47,962 bases of DNA from Caldilineaceae bacterium (GTDB lineage: Bacteria > Chloroflexota > Anaerolineae > Caldilineales > Caldilineaceae): assembly GCA_022824025.1 (NCBI GenBank), contig JAJEBF010000020.1, forward strand, positions 1-47,962, given 5' to 3'. Below the pieces are notes generated by a model, which saw only the letters and a list, made by a program, of their open reading frames with translations, made no database searches and was not told the origin of the DNA. This document shows positions 38,560-47,309 of the stretch, one piece after another. The number at the start of each line of letters is the position of its first letter. Position 1 is the stretch's first letter. Both the position numbers and the translations under genes were made by a program.

Positions 38560-39357
38560 TCAATACAACGCCGGCTGCCTGTCCGCAAAAATCGGAATCT
38601 TCTTCCGCGTCGCCTCCACCGTATCCAGATCAATGCGCACGGTCAGCAGCGTCTCCGTTTCGCCGCCCTCGATCAGCGTTTCGCCCCACGGATCGATCAC
38701 CCCGGACGCGCCGAAAAAGCTCACATCCTCCGTCGTGCCGACGCGGTTGCACGCGGCAACAAAACACTGGTTCTCGATCGCCCGGCTGCGCAGCAGCGTG
38801 CGCCAGTGCATACGCCGCGGATGCGGCCACGCCGCCGGCAGGATCATCAGGCGCGCGCCCTCCAGCGCGTAGCGTCGAAACAGCTCGGGGAAACGCAGAT
38901 CATAGCAGATCGCCAGCCCCGCGCAGCCCCATGGCAGCTCGTGCATCACGCCCGTCCCGCCCGGCGCCAGGTACTTATCCTCGCTCATCAACCGGAAGAG
39001 GTGGATCTTCCTGTAGGCGGCCGCCAGCTTGCCCTCCGGGCTGTAGAGCGCCATCGTATTGTAGAACTGGTCGCCCTGGCTCTCCAGCATCGACCCGGTC
39101 AACCACACATGGTTGTCCCTTGCCAGAGTGGCGAACCGCCCGAACCAGCCGCTATCACCGGCCTCTGCGGCCAGGGGCGACGCGTAGGCTGCCGCGTTTT
39201 CCAGGTCGATAGAGCTATGCCACAACTCCGGCAGCACCACCAGATCACTGCCGCGACCGGCCGCGTCCGCAACAAACGCCTCGGCCCGCTCGAAATTGCC
39301 CTCCGGGTTGCCGGCCTGACTGTCCATCTGCACCAATGTAAGAACAAATTCAGACAT
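38560..39357 (-). CDS. Carbon-nitrogen hydrolase (nitrilase superfamily)
   Basis: 265 aa from the ATG at 39355-39357 (AAAGG about ten bases upstream; another ATG nine bases earlier is possible). The Glu-Lys-Cys triad is visible: VVLPELW (Glu44), YRKIHLF (Lys117) and AICYDLRFPE (Cys151). The R-F-P-E after the cysteine and overall length fit the omega-amidase/Nit2-like branch, which deamidates 2-oxoglutaramate or similar compounds. Cytoplasmic. Single gene, separated from the downstream TA region by the inverted repeat. Substrate is inferred only. Confidence 0.92.
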   Translation of the reverse strand: MSEFVLTLVQMDSQAGNPEGNFERAEAFVADAAGRGSDLVVLPELWHSSIDLENAAAYASPLAAEAGDSGWFGRFATLARDNHVWLTGSMLESQGDQFYNTMALYSPEGKLAAAYRKIHLFRLMSEDKYLAPGGTGVMHELPWGCAGLAICYDLRFPELFRRYALEGARLMILPAAWPHPRRMHWRTLLRSRAIENQCFVAACNRVGTTEDVSFFGASGVIDPWGETLIEGGETETLLTVRIDLDTVEATRKKIPIFADRQPALY

Positions 39358-39410
39358 AAGAACCATACCTTTCCAAGATTTAGGCTGTCAGCAGCCAGGG
39401 GTCCGCGAAG

Positions 39411-39443
39411 CCACTAACCACTAACCACTAACCACTAACCACT
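39411..39443. repeat. Short tandem repeat, unit CCACTAA
   Basis: Four full copies of the 7-base unit CCACTAA plus a final CCACT lie between the nitrilase gene and the VOC gene. A simple slippage-prone repeat; no function is visible. Its end lies just beyond the VOC stop codon. Confidence 0.9.
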
Positions 39444-39451
39444 GAAGTTTA

Positions 39452-39823
39452 TCATACATGCTGATCGACGAGGATCGGATTGCCGTCAGGGTCCACGATC
39501 ACGAAACTTGCCGGGCCGGTCGTCGTTTCGTCGGCCTCGCTGGCGAACTCGATGCCGTCCCCTTTGAGTTTCTCTTGGATCTCCCTGACATCGGTGAAGC
39601 TGTCGAGAGGTTGCGCCGAACTGTCCCAGCCTGGGTTGAAAGTCAATATGTTCTTTTCGAACATACCCTGGAAGAGACCGATCACACAGCTGGGACTCTT
39701 CATGATCAGCCAGTTCTGGCTTGCGTCCCCCGCAAACTCTTCAAATCCCAGCTTTTCATAGAACTCTTTTGAAACCCTGAGATCCTTGACCGTCAAACTG
39801 ACCGAAAAACTGCCTAGATCCAT
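39452..39823 (-). CDS. VOC-superfamily (glyoxalase-like) protein
   Basis: 123 aa single-module VOC protein: FSVSLTVKDLRVSKEFYEKL at the N terminus, then WLIMKSPSCVIGLFQGMF and FVIVDPDGNPILVDQHV at the C terminus, the usual beta-alpha-beta-beta-beta arrangement, with one module here and probable dimerisation. Members bind metals and catalyse glyoxalase, dioxygenase or resistance reactions; no specific activity can be read. Neighbours give no hint. Confidence 0.85.
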   Translation of the reverse strand: MDLGSFSVSLTVKDLRVSKEFYEKLGFEEFAGDASQNWLIMKSPSCVIGLFQGMFEKNILTFNPGWDSSAQPLDSFTDVREIQEKLKGDGIEFASEADETTTGPASFVIVDPDGNPILVDQHV

Positions 39824-39908
39824 TTCATGACTCCAGTGTCTCGTGCAGATCTGTCTGCATTGCTAAAGGGTGATGAACGCACCTCACGCACGAACCACGC
39901 CCTGCCGC

Positions 39909-40736
39909 TCACTGCGTCTCCTCCGGGTCAGGCAGCACCTCAACCTCCGCCCCCGGCGCAGGCCCACCGTACTCGCCCAGCCTGCGCGGGCGGGCGGGGC
40001 TGTCGGAACGCTGGCCGCGCGCACGGGTCTGATTCGGCGCGGCGTTGACATTCAACTTGCGGCCGGAAAGAGGACGGGTCGCCCGCCATATCAGCCACGC
40101 GCCCAACAAAGGCAAGAACGCCGGCCACAATCGAAGGGGAACATTCTCTTGGCCGAGTCCTGTCGAAAATAGAAAAAGACCAAACAACACCAGAACAGAG
40201 CCCGGAACCAGCGCCCACCACAACTGCCACCTCCGCCCCGAAATGTAGAGCAAGAAGAAGACAGCACCCAATCCAACAAAGAGAACGGTACCCAGAACGG
40301 CCGCTTCCTCGGTGAGACTGCTCAGGGCGATCGTGGCGCCCAGCATAAACATGAACCCGCCAGGAATGATCGCCCACCAGCGTTCGGCGCGGTCCAACAG
40401 ATAGACGTGGGCGAACCCGATTGCCTGGCCCACAAAGAGAAGGCCGGCCGTGACGCGCTGGTCCAGCGCAGGCAGGGTGGAGAGGTACACCATCGCCGCC
40501 AGCGCGATCAGCGTCCAGCTGGGAATCAGGCGCCACCAGTTGTCGCGGGCGGATAGATAGCCGCCAACAAAGACGAGCGCAAACAGGCCTAACAACACGG
40601 CCGCCGCATACTGAACGTACGGCTCAAAGCGGACAAAGACATCCAGGTTGAACAGCAGCAGCCCGACACCCGCCAGCGACAACAGGATGCCCCAAATGAG
40701 GCTATTCACACGGTTGTCGCCGCTCTTGGCCGCCAT
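39909..40736 (-). CDS. Polytopic membrane protein of unknown function
   Basis: 275 aa with about eight hydrophobic segments (for example LIWGILLSLAGVGLLLFNLD, AAAVLLGLFALVFVGGYLSA, LVPGSVLVLFGLFLFSTGLG) and a polar, Pro-rich cytoplasmic-type C terminus. AGGAGGGC lies six bases ahead of the ATG. It starts 15 bases after the molybdopterin subunit stop, so it is probably the last gene of that operon. No known family recognised; a helper or transporter role is not shown. Confidence 0.75.
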   Translation of the reverse strand: MAAKSGDNRVNSLIWGILLSLAGVGLLLFNLDVFVRFEPYVQYAAAVLLGLFALVFVGGYLSARDNWWRLIPSWTLIALAAMVYLSTLPALDQRVTAGLLFVGQAIGFAHVYLLDRAERWWAIIPGGFMFMLGATIALSSLTEEAAVLGTVLFVGLGAVFFLLYISGRRWQLWWALVPGSVLVLFGLFLFSTGLGQENVPLRLWPAFLPLLGAWLIWRATRPLSGRKLNVNAAPNQTRARGQRSDSPARPRRLGEYGGPAPGAEVEVLPDPEETQ

Positions 40737-40751
40737 CGCCTGCCCTCCTGA

Positions 40752-43055
40752 TCAGCGGACGCCGTCCGCGGACCGTTCGCTGGCAGCCATGCCGCGCCAG
40801 ACCGTCTCCGGCGTAAATGGCAGCGCATCGTACCAGATGCCGAGCGCATCGTGCAACGCGGCCGCGATGGCCGGCGCCGTCGGCAGGAACGGCATCTCGG
40901 CCATTCCGCGCGCGCCCAGCGGCCCCTGCGGATCAGGCAACTCCAGGATTACGGGCACAATCTCCTCGGCCACATCGGCCACGCCGGGGATCAGATAGTT
41001 GCTCAGGTGCGGGGTGATCGTGACCCCCTCCTCCTGCAGATAGTTCTCCAGCAGCGTCCAGCCTACGGATTGGGCCACCGCCCCTTCGATCTGCCCTTCC
41101 ACATGCTGCGGATGGATCGCCTTGCCCACGTCGTTCACGCTGATCAACCGCTTGACCGTCACGTGTCCGGTCTCCCGGTCCACCTCGACATCGGCCACCT
41201 GCGCGCAATATCCGTAGGTGATATTGGGGTCGCACTCACCTGTCTCGCGGTCGAAGGGGGTCGTGGCGCGCGGATGATAGACGAACTCGGCCCGGGCCGG
41301 CCGTTCCTCATCGCGCCACAACGCCATGGCCCGTTCGGCCGCGCCCTGAATTGCGTTGCCGGCCATAAAGGTCAGGCGGCTCGCGGAGGCGCTGCCGCTT
41401 GAGCCGGTTACGTCTGTGTCGGCCGCCTCCAACTCCACCTGCTCCGGCGATAATCCCAGCATCTCCGCCGTCATGAGGATGAAGGCAGTGTGCGCGCCCT
41501 GCCCCACCTCGGCGCCGACACAGCCGACGCGCGCCCGTTCCACAGTCTCGCCGCCGTGCAGCTCCACCCACGCCGTGCAGTGCTCCGGAAAGCCGAAGCT
41601 GTAGCCGACGTTCTTGTAGCTGACCGCGATCCCCCGCCCGCGCGCGACGCCCCCGCGGGAGGAATCCAGGCTCGTGCTCAGCAGCCCGTTTCCCTGGCTC
41701 GGCCGCGGCCCGCCCGCCGCTTCCGTTGAAACGGACCACCGGCCGCTGTCCGTCTTCCAGCCGCCCTGGCGAGCGGCCTCAGCAAGCACCTCCTCCGTCG
41801 TGCAGCCGGCCGGGATCGGGCTGCCCGTAACCAGGAGCGAGCCGTCGCGCAAAATGTTGCGCATGCGAAATTCCACCGGATCCATCTGCAGAGCGTGCGC
41901 CAGCTTGGCCACCTGCATCTCCGCCGCAAAGTGGGCCTGCGGCCCGCCAAACCCGCGAAAGGCGCCGCCCGGACAGTTGTTGGTATAAACCGTGCGCGCC
42001 TTCACATGCGCGTTCGGGATTTCATACGGTCCCAGACACATCAGGGTGGCGTTGGCCAGGACCTTTGTACTGGTATAAGCGTACGCGCCGGAGTCGCTGG
42101 TCAGATCCATCTGCGCCGCCACGATCTTGCCGTCCCGCGTCGCCCCCCACTTGGCGCGAATCACGAACGCATGCCGCTTGTGGTGCCCGATGATCGACTC
42201 TTCCCGGCTCCAGACCGTCTTCACCGGGCGGCCCGTCCTCCACGCCGCCAGCGCCAGCGGAATCTGGACCGACATATCCTCGCGCCCGCCGAAAGCGCCG
42301 CCAACCGCAGGGTAGCGCACCACAATCTGGTTCAGGGGCAGGTCGAGGGCATGCGCGATCTGTTCCTGGTCCTCATGCATCCACTGGCCGGCGACGATGA
42401 CCTCGATGCGGCCGTCGTCGCGCACATGGGCGAGGCCGGCCTCCGGCTGCAGGTAGGCGTGTTCCTGCGGGTGTGTGCGGTAGACGCCTTCCACGCACAC
42501 ATCGGCCCCGGCAAAGCCGGCGTCGATATCCCCGCAGCGCAAGCGGTGCGTGACGAGCAGATTCGATTGCCGGTCCCGCCCTTCCGGGTAGGGAAAGTTG
42601 CTGAAGGGGTGGGGATGCAGCGGCTGCGCGTCGGGCGACAGCGCCTGCTCCGTGTCGGTGATGACCGGCAGCGTTTCATACTCGATGTCGAGCAGCCGCG
42701 CCGCGGCGTCGGCTTGCGCCGCGGTCTCCGCCACGACCAGCGCGACCTTGTCCCCCTCCCAGCGCACGACCTCGGCCTGCGGCGTACTCCCCAGCCCGCA
42801 CAGCACAGGCTGGTCCGGCATCACCAGCCCGTATTCGTTCACCGGCACGTCCGCTGCCGTCAGGACAGCGAGGACGCCCTCCGCGGCTTCGGCCCGCGAC
42901 GTATCCATGCGCACGATGCGCGCATGGGGCACGCCCGCGAACACGATCTTCAACCACGCCTGACCGGGCAGATCAATATCCGCCGGATAAGCGGCCTGTC
43001 CAGTCACCTTCTCCCCCGCGTCAAAGCGAGGAATACTGCTCCCAACCGCACGCAT
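40752..43055 (-). CDS. Xanthine dehydrogenase family molybdopterin-binding subunit
   Basis: 767 aa from the ATG at 43053-43055 with GAGGTG seven bases upstream. It has the aldehyde oxidase/xanthine dehydrogenase a/b hammerhead domain ([20 protein letters not shown]) followed by the molybdopterin domain: [32 protein letters not shown] and the catalytic glutamate region [15 protein letters not shown]. It hydroxylates a purine, aldehyde or aromatic with water as oxygen source. The partner FAD and 2Fe-2S functions are in a fused gene upstream, with two unrelated genes between. The active-site loop lacks the CoxL AYXCSFR signature, so CO oxidation is not supported. Confidence 0.95.
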   Translation of the reverse strand: MRAVGSSIPRFDAGEKVTGQAAYPADIDLPGQAWLKIVFAGVPHARIVRMDTSRAEAAEGVLAVLTAADVPVNEYGLVMPDQPVLCGLGSTPQAEVVRWEGDKVALVVAETAAQADAAARLLDIEYETLPVITDTEQALSPDAQPLHPHPFSNFPYPEGRDRQSNLLVTHRLRCGDIDAGFAGADVCVEGVYRTHPQEHAYLQPEAGLAHVRDDGRIEVIVAGQWMHEDQEQIAHALDLPLNQIVVRYPAVGGAFGGREDMSVQIPLALAAWRTGRPVKTVWSREESIIGHHKRHAFVIRAKWGATRDGKIVAAQMDLTSDSGAYAYTSTKVLANATLMCLGPYEIPNAHVKARTVYTNNCPGGAFRGFGGPQAHFAAEMQVAKLAHALQMDPVEFRMRNILRDGSLLVTGSPIPAGCTTEEVLAEAARQGGWKTDSGRWSVSTEAAGGPRPSQGNGLLSTSLDSSRGGVARGRGIAVSYKNVGYSFGFPEHCTAWVELHGGETVERARVGCVGAEVGQGAHTAFILMTAEMLGLSPEQVELEAADTDVTGSSGSASASRLTFMAGNAIQGAAERAMALWRDEERPARAEFVYHPRATTPFDRETGECDPNITYGYCAQVADVEVDRETGHVTVKRLISVNDVGKAIHPQHVEGQIEGAVAQSVGWTLLENYLQEEGVTITPHLSNYLIPGVADVAEEIVPVILELPDPQGPLGARGMAEMPFLPTAPAIAAALHDALGIWYDALPFTPETVWRGMAASERSADGVR

Positions 43056-43097
43056 CAAAACACCTCAAAGTCTTCACGATCCACTATCCACCGCAGT

Positions 43098-43838
43098 TCA
43101 GAACAACTCCGGATTTCGAGCCGGGATCCCGCGGTAATAGGCCTGTATCTCTGCCATCTGCGCTTCCATGTCGCCGCTCGGCCAGACGGTCGGACCGATA
43201 CCCGCGACCTTCCGTTCAAAGTCGGCATAGGCCAGGGTGATCGGCGTTCCCGCACCCAGAGCGATACGGTAGAAGCCGGTCTTCCAGCGTTCAACCTTCT
43301 TGCGCGTCCCCTCCGGCGTCAGAACCAGCACGAACTTCTCGCTGCGGTTCATTTCGTCGACAACCTGCTGCGCAAGATCGCCGGGTGACTGGCGATTCAC
43401 CGGTAAAGCGCCCAGCCAGCGCATGAGACCGCCCAATGCGTGATCGCAGGCCTCTCTCTTGACCATCCAGCGGCAATCCAGCCCAGTGGCCAGGAAGAAT
43501 CCGACCGCCAATATGGCGTCCCAGTGGGAGGTGTGAGGAGCGCCGATCACCACCAGTTTGGGCTCGTCGGGCAACTGGCCCTCGATGCGCCAGCCGAGCA
43601 CTCGGTACATCGACCGGCCGAAAGCCCGGGTCAGCCAGTTCCCGCGCCGCGGCAGTGAGGGCGGCAGGACCGTATCCGCAAAGGGCGTGTCGAAAAACGG
43701 CTCCGGCCCAAGCCAGCCCCATTCGCCCATGCTTGGCGAAGGCGAAGCAAATTTTTTTCTTTCACGGCGGAGGAAAACGAAAAGAAAAAAAATGCCGAGG
43801 AGAAATAGAACGTCACTCCGCATTCCTCTTCTGATCAT
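43098..43838 (-). CDS. PlsC-like acyltransferase
   Basis: Up to 246 aa. VVIGAPHTSHWDAIL contains the H(x)4D acyltransferase motif, and VLTPEGTRKKVERWKTGFY is the glycerol-binding EGTR motif followed by the usual GF. It is similar to the short 1-acyl-glycerol-3-phosphate acyltransferase group. The N terminus is uncertain: the longest frame starts at 43838, overlaps the GNAT gene by 26 bases, and passes through a hydrophobic segment and then a FASPSPSMGEWGW stretch, which comes from a GGCGAA/TTCGCC palindrome. It lies 42 bases before the molybdopterin subunit gene. Confidence 0.85.
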   Translation of the reverse strand: MIRRGMRSDVLFLLGIFFLFVFLRRERKKFASPSPSMGEWGWLGPEPFFDTPFADTVLPPSLPRRGNWLTRAFGRSMYRVLGWRIEGQLPDEPKLVVIGAPHTSHWDAILAVGFFLATGLDCRWMVKREACDHALGGLMRWLGALPVNRQSPGDLAQQVVDEMNRSEKFVLVLTPEGTRKKVERWKTGFYRIALGAGTPITLAYADFERKVAGIGPTVWPSGDMEAQMAEIQAYYRGIPARNPELF

Positions 43839-44331
43839 AGATGCGAAACCCCCTCTTCTGGTAGTTGGGCAGCGCCGCCGGGTGGTCCAACGTGCAGGTG
43901 TGGACCCAAACGCGCTGCGGTTCGAGCGCCCAGGCGCGGCGAAGCGCTTCCGTCAACAACGCGCCTCCCACGCCGCGGCCAACAAAGGGCGGCAACAGGC
44001 CGAAATAGGCCAGCTCCACCTGCTTGATCCCGGAACTGTGCTGTTGGTCCAGTTCAAAATAGCCGGCCGGCGTCTCGCGCACATATCCGATCCATGTCTG
44101 CATCCCGGGCCGTTCCACCCAGGCCTGCCACTCCTCGTCGCTCCAGGGCAAACGCGTCGACCACGAGTACGTCCGGCCCACCTCGGTATAGAAAAAGCGA
44201 TTCAGCGCGGGGAAGGACAGCTCCGCCTGCCGGACGGCAAACGGTTCCGCGGGCGCACGCGCCGGCCGCAGCTGCTCCGCGCTCGTCATCTCCAGATAAT
44301 ACGTTATCACTTCGCCAGCGACGGTATCCAT
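43813..44331 (-). CDS. GNAT-family N-acetyltransferase
   Basis: 172 aa from the ATG at 44329-44331 (a TTG three bases earlier fits the ribosome site slightly better). The acetyl-CoA site is LAYFGLLPPFVGRGVGGALL, with RGVGG as the Q/RxxGxG/A loop; RVWVHTCTLDHPAALPNYQK is the usual beta-strand plus helix that follows. It transfers acetyl groups to an amine; target unknown. It lies between the FAD/2Fe-2S subunit gene and the acyltransferase gene, which it overlaps. Confidence 0.9.
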   Translation of the reverse strand: MDTVAGEVITYYLEMTSAEQLRPARAPAEPFAVRQAELSFPALNRFFYTEVGRTYSWSTRLPWSDEEWQAWVERPGMQTWIGYVRETPAGYFELDQQHSSGIKQVELAYFGLLPPFVGRGVGGALLTEALRRAWALEPQRVWVHTCTLDHPAALPNYQKRGFRIYDQKRNAE

Positions 44332-44391
44332 CAATCCAGTTCACCTGTTGGAGGAGTCCAAATGGCCGATACCCCTCTTCCCCCTCACTCC

Positions 44392-45819
44392 TCACCCCTG
44401 GTCCTTCACGCCTCGTCCCGCAGCCACCACAGCGTCCAGAATCTTGCGGTAACCGGTGCAGCGGCACAGGTTGCCCGTCAGCGCCTCCTGCGCCTCCGTT
44501 CGGCTAGGGCTGGACCGCTCGGCCAGCAGCGCCGCCGCCGACATCACGATTCCGGGCGTGCAGAATCCGCACTGGACGCCGCCGCTCTCGATCAACGCCT
44601 GCTGCACGCTGTGCAACAGCTCCGACGACTGCCCGGCCGGCACGGTCAATCCCTCGACCGTCACGACTTCGCTGCCCGCGGCCCGCTCCGCCGGGGCCAG
44701 GCAGGCCATCACCGCCATCCCGTCCAGATAGACGGTGCAGGCCCCGCATTCACCCTCGGCGCAGCCCTCTTTCACGCCCAGAAAACCAGCGGCCCGCAGG
44801 CTGTCCAGCAGCGTCATGCCGCCTTCGAGTTCGACAACTGTACCGTTGACCGTTGCCTCCGGCCCCGGACGCGACGCGACCGGCCAGCGCCCCTGCGTAT
44901 CGCCCCACAGCGTTACGGGTTCCGGCAGCCAGCCGTCCCGCTCGCGCCCCGCGCGCAGCTGGCGCAACAGCCGCGCCACCAGCGTCTCGACCATCGCCGT
45001 CCTGTAGGACGCGCTGCCGCGCAGATCGTCGATCGGCCGCGCCTGTGCCGCCGCCAGTCGCGCCGCCGCCGCGATCGTCTCATCCGTCAGCGTCTTGCCG
45101 GTCAGATAGTCCTCGGCCTCCGTCGCCCGCTCCACCGTCGGCGCAACCGCGCCCAGGGCGATCGCGGCATGCGTAACCGTTGCCTCCTGCCAGTCGCTGC
45201 CGTCGCAGGCCAGCGAACCGGCCACGCTCAAAACGCTGATCGCCTGCGCCCGGCGCAGCCCCAACTTGATGAAATTGCCGCGCCGGCCCGCTTCGGGCAG
45301 GGGAACTGTGATCCGCGTGAGCATCTCGTCGTCGGCCAGGTCCACCTGGCGCACACCGCGGAAGAAGCGCGCCAGCGGCAGCGTGCGGCTGCCGCGCGCC
45401 GCGCTCTCAAGCCGTACGCTGGCATCCAGCGTCAGCAGCGGCACAATCGTGTCGTTGGCCGGGCTGGCGGTGACGAGGTTGCCGGCAACTGTCGCCCGGT
45501 TCCGAATCTGCGGCGCGCCCACCTCCCAGCAGGCTCGCGCCAGCGCAAACGCGTGCTCCACAACCAACCGGCTTCGTACGCACTGGTTATGCGTCACCAG
45601 GGGCCCGAGATGGAGCGCGCCGTCCTCTTCCCAGATGTCGGCCAGGCCCGGTATGCGCGTCAGATCGATCAGCCCAATCCCGGCGCCGTCCGCGGCGTCG
45701 CGCGCCAAATCGATGAGCAGGTCGGTGCCACCGGCAATGAATCGGGCCGCGGCGCCGTGTTCCGCCTTCAACCGCAGGGCATCTTCAACTGTGAGGGGGG
45801 ATTCGCAGAAGCGGTACAT
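44392..45819 (-). CDS. Fused FAD-binding and 2Fe-2S subunit of a molybdenum hydroxylase
   Basis: The start is chosen at the ATG at 45817-45819, which leaves 19 bases to the preceding gene and gives 475 aa. The N-terminal part is a CoxM-type FAD domain (FIAGGTDLLIDLARD, RNRATVAGNLVTASPANDTI). The C-terminal part, from about residue 320, is a CoxS-type domain with CAEGECGACTVYLDG for the plant-type cluster and CGFCTPG plus CRCTGYR for the second cluster. The order FAD then FeS in one chain is unlike the usual FeS then FAD fusion of XdhA. It passes electrons from the molybdenum centre of the subunit encoded at 40752-43055. Confidence 0.95.
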   Translation of the reverse strand: MYRFCESPLTVEDALRLKAEHGAAARFIAGGTDLLIDLARDAADGAGIGLIDLTRIPGLADIWEEDGALHLGPLVTHNQCVRSRLVVEHAFALARACWEVGAPQIRNRATVAGNLVTASPANDTIVPLLTLDASVRLESAARGSRTLPLARFFRGVRQVDLADDEMLTRITVPLPEAGRRGNFIKLGLRRAQAISVLSVAGSLACDGSDWQEATVTHAAIALGAVAPTVERATEAEDYLTGKTLTDETIAAAARLAAAQARPIDDLRGSASYRTAMVETLVARLLRQLRAGRERDGWLPEPVTLWGDTQGRWPVASRPGPEATVNGTVVELEGGMTLLDSLRAAGFLGVKEGCAEGECGACTVYLDGMAVMACLAPAERAAGSEVVTVEGLTVPAGQSSELLHSVQQALIESGGVQCGFCTPGIVMSAAALLAERSSPSRTEAQEALTGNLCRCTGYRKILDAVVAAGRGVKDQG

Positions 45820-45838
45820 ATCAGTCCATTGCAAACGA

Positions 45839-46849
45839 TTAAAACCCATCCGCAAACGTATCAATCATCAGCTTCACATCGCCCAAGGGGTAAAGAACCG
45901 GGCAGGTGGCGCCGTTGTCCATGTATTCGCGTACCTTCTTTTTCACGTCGTCCGGCGTGCCGCTGGCCGTGATGCGCGTGACCAGCTCGTCCGGTACCAA
46001 CGGCATGGCCTTGCGCACCTGCTCAATCGTCGCCGGCCAGCCCAGAATCGACTGAATCTCCTCAACAACCTCCGGCTTGACCCCGCTGGCCTGGGCGATG
46101 TGCGGCTGCTGCCCCAAATACTGGGTGAGCAGCTCGCGCGCGCCGTCCAGGGCCGTCTGCTGGTCGTCATGCACCGAGCAGACGATCAGCTGCGGGCGGT
46201 CGACGTCATCCAGGCTGCGGCCGGCCCGCTTCGCGCCGATTTCCAGCCGCTCCAGCGCCATGTGGTTATAGTCCGGCGGCACACAGTAGTTCAACACCGC
46301 GCCGTCCGCGATCTCCCCGGTCAGCTCCATCATTTTCGGTCCGGTCGCGCCGATCATGATCGGCACATTGCGCGGCGTCTGGCGGCCATGCACGACATCC
46401 AGTTCGATGCCGTTCACCTGGTGAAATTCGCCCTCAAATGTGACATTCTCCATCGCCAGCAGTCGCCGCGTGACCTCCACCGTCTCCCGCATCGCCTTCA
46501 ACGGTCTGCGCCGGCTGATGCCCACATTCTTCGCCAGGGGATCCCACCACGCGCCCACGCCGCAGATGACGCGGTCCGGCGCCAGGTCGTCCAGCGTCAG
46601 AAAAGTGGCCGCCAGCAGCCCGATGTTGCGCGTCCAGTTGTTAATGACGCCCGAGCCGATCTGGATGCGCTCCGTGACCGCGGCAAAGGCGGCCATCGGC
46701 ACAATCGCATCCCGCACCAGACGGCTTTCCGCCTGCCAGACTGCTTCGAATCCCTTCTCCTCTGCGTAACGCGCGTGCTCCATCCCCTCGCGGATCGAAT
46801 GTTTGTCCTGCAGATAGAGAGCAACGCGGGTGTACTTTGGCGCGGTCAT
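45839..46849 (-). CDS. LLM-class flavin- (F420-) dependent oxidoreductase
   Basis: 336 aa from the ATG at 46847-46849 with AGGAG six bases upstream. Family signatures are [20 protein letters not shown] at the N terminus, [56 protein letters not shown] and [20 protein letters not shown]. The family is a TIM-barrel group using FMN or coenzyme F420; the form here resembles the F420 (methylene-H4MPT reductase-like) branch. It is first in a run of minus-strand genes, followed after 19 bases by the molybdenum-hydroxylase subunit, so both may act on one catabolic route. Cofactor choice is inferred. Confidence 0.93.
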   Translation of the reverse strand: MTAPKYTRVALYLQDKHSIREGMEHARYAEEKGFEAVWQAESRLVRDAIVPMAAFAAVTERIQIGSGVINNWTRNIGLLAATFLTLDDLAPDRVICGVGAWWDPLAKNVGISRRRPLKAMRETVEVTRRLLAMENVTFEGEFHQVNGIELDVVHGRQTPRNVPIMIGATGPKMMELTGEIADGAVLNYCVPPDYNHMALERLEIGAKRAGRSLDDVDRPQLIVCSVHDDQQTALDGARELLTQYLGQQPHIAQASGVKPEVVEEIQSILGWPATIEQVRKAMPLVPDELVTRITASGTPDDVKKKVREYMDNGATCPVLYPLGDVKLMIDTFADGF

Positions 46850-47250
46850 GGAAACTCCTGAACGAATCGTAGGGCGCAATCAACAATACCGTTCCCGGCA
46901 GGCGCCGCAACGCCTTTGCCTTTACTCGCTGCTCCCGTCCGCCGAGAAAGGGAAAGGGTTTCTTCAACGATGCCTGCATTGTACACGCCTCACAATTGAG
47001 CGTCAAAGACGCCATGATTCCCCACACCCCCCGCCGTCTCTGCCCCCTGGCCCCTAACCCCTGCTGTTGTGCGGTCAGGCCTTCGGCCCTCCCTTGTGCG
47101 GGGGGATTCCCCCCGCAACGCCCCCCATACACCATGCCACGATGGCGCCGTGTAGCGGGCGTACTGTCTGTGCCACCGGTCGCTCACCCACGTCGTTCAG
47201 CGAAGCCGTCCGCCGTGATCACCGTAGGGCCAGGCCTTGTGCTTGCCCAC
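46850..47250. other. Intergenic region between LLM gene and IS element
   Basis: About 400 bases with no convincing gene. It must hold the promoter of the LLM-xdh operon on the minus strand. It contains a GGCC/GGCC hairpin with a TTC loop at about 47079-47089 and the strong palindrome annotated at 47097-47117. Confidence 0.5.
47097..47117. repeat. GC-rich palindrome
   Basis: TGCGGGGGG and CCCCCCGCA form a perfect 9-bp stem around a 3-base ATT loop. It has the look of a dispersed intergenic palindrome; only one copy is seen in this window. Confidence 0.6.
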
Positions 47251-47309
47251 TCTCACCCCAAATCTGGGATGCACCCGCCACTCTGGGTGCAGTCCAAAAT
47301 GGGGGTGAA
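47251..47309. repeat. Head-to-head IS ends forming a long hairpin
   Basis: TCTCACCCCAAAT (47251-47263) followed by GGGATGCACCC is opposed by GGGTGCAGTCC and GGGGGTGA (to 47309), giving an imperfect stem of about 25 bases around GCCACTCT. The left arm matches the right end of the IS at 47941-47962 (17 of 20 bases at its start), so this looks like the junction of two related IS ends. Confidence 0.75.

Noticed and set aside
39411..39443. CRISPR-like or telomere-like array
   Set aside because: The CCACTAA copies are directly adjacent without spacers; this is a simple tandem repeat.
40752..43055. Carbon monoxide dehydrogenase large subunit (CoxL form I)
   Set aside because: The AYXCSFR active-site signature is not present; the protein is left as a general xanthine dehydrogenase-family subunit.
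43720..43790. Intrinsic terminator made by the TTCGCC/GGCGAA palindrome
   Set aside because: The T run starts about ten bases after the stem and the site lies within the acyltransferase reading frame; a dispersed palindrome is more likely.
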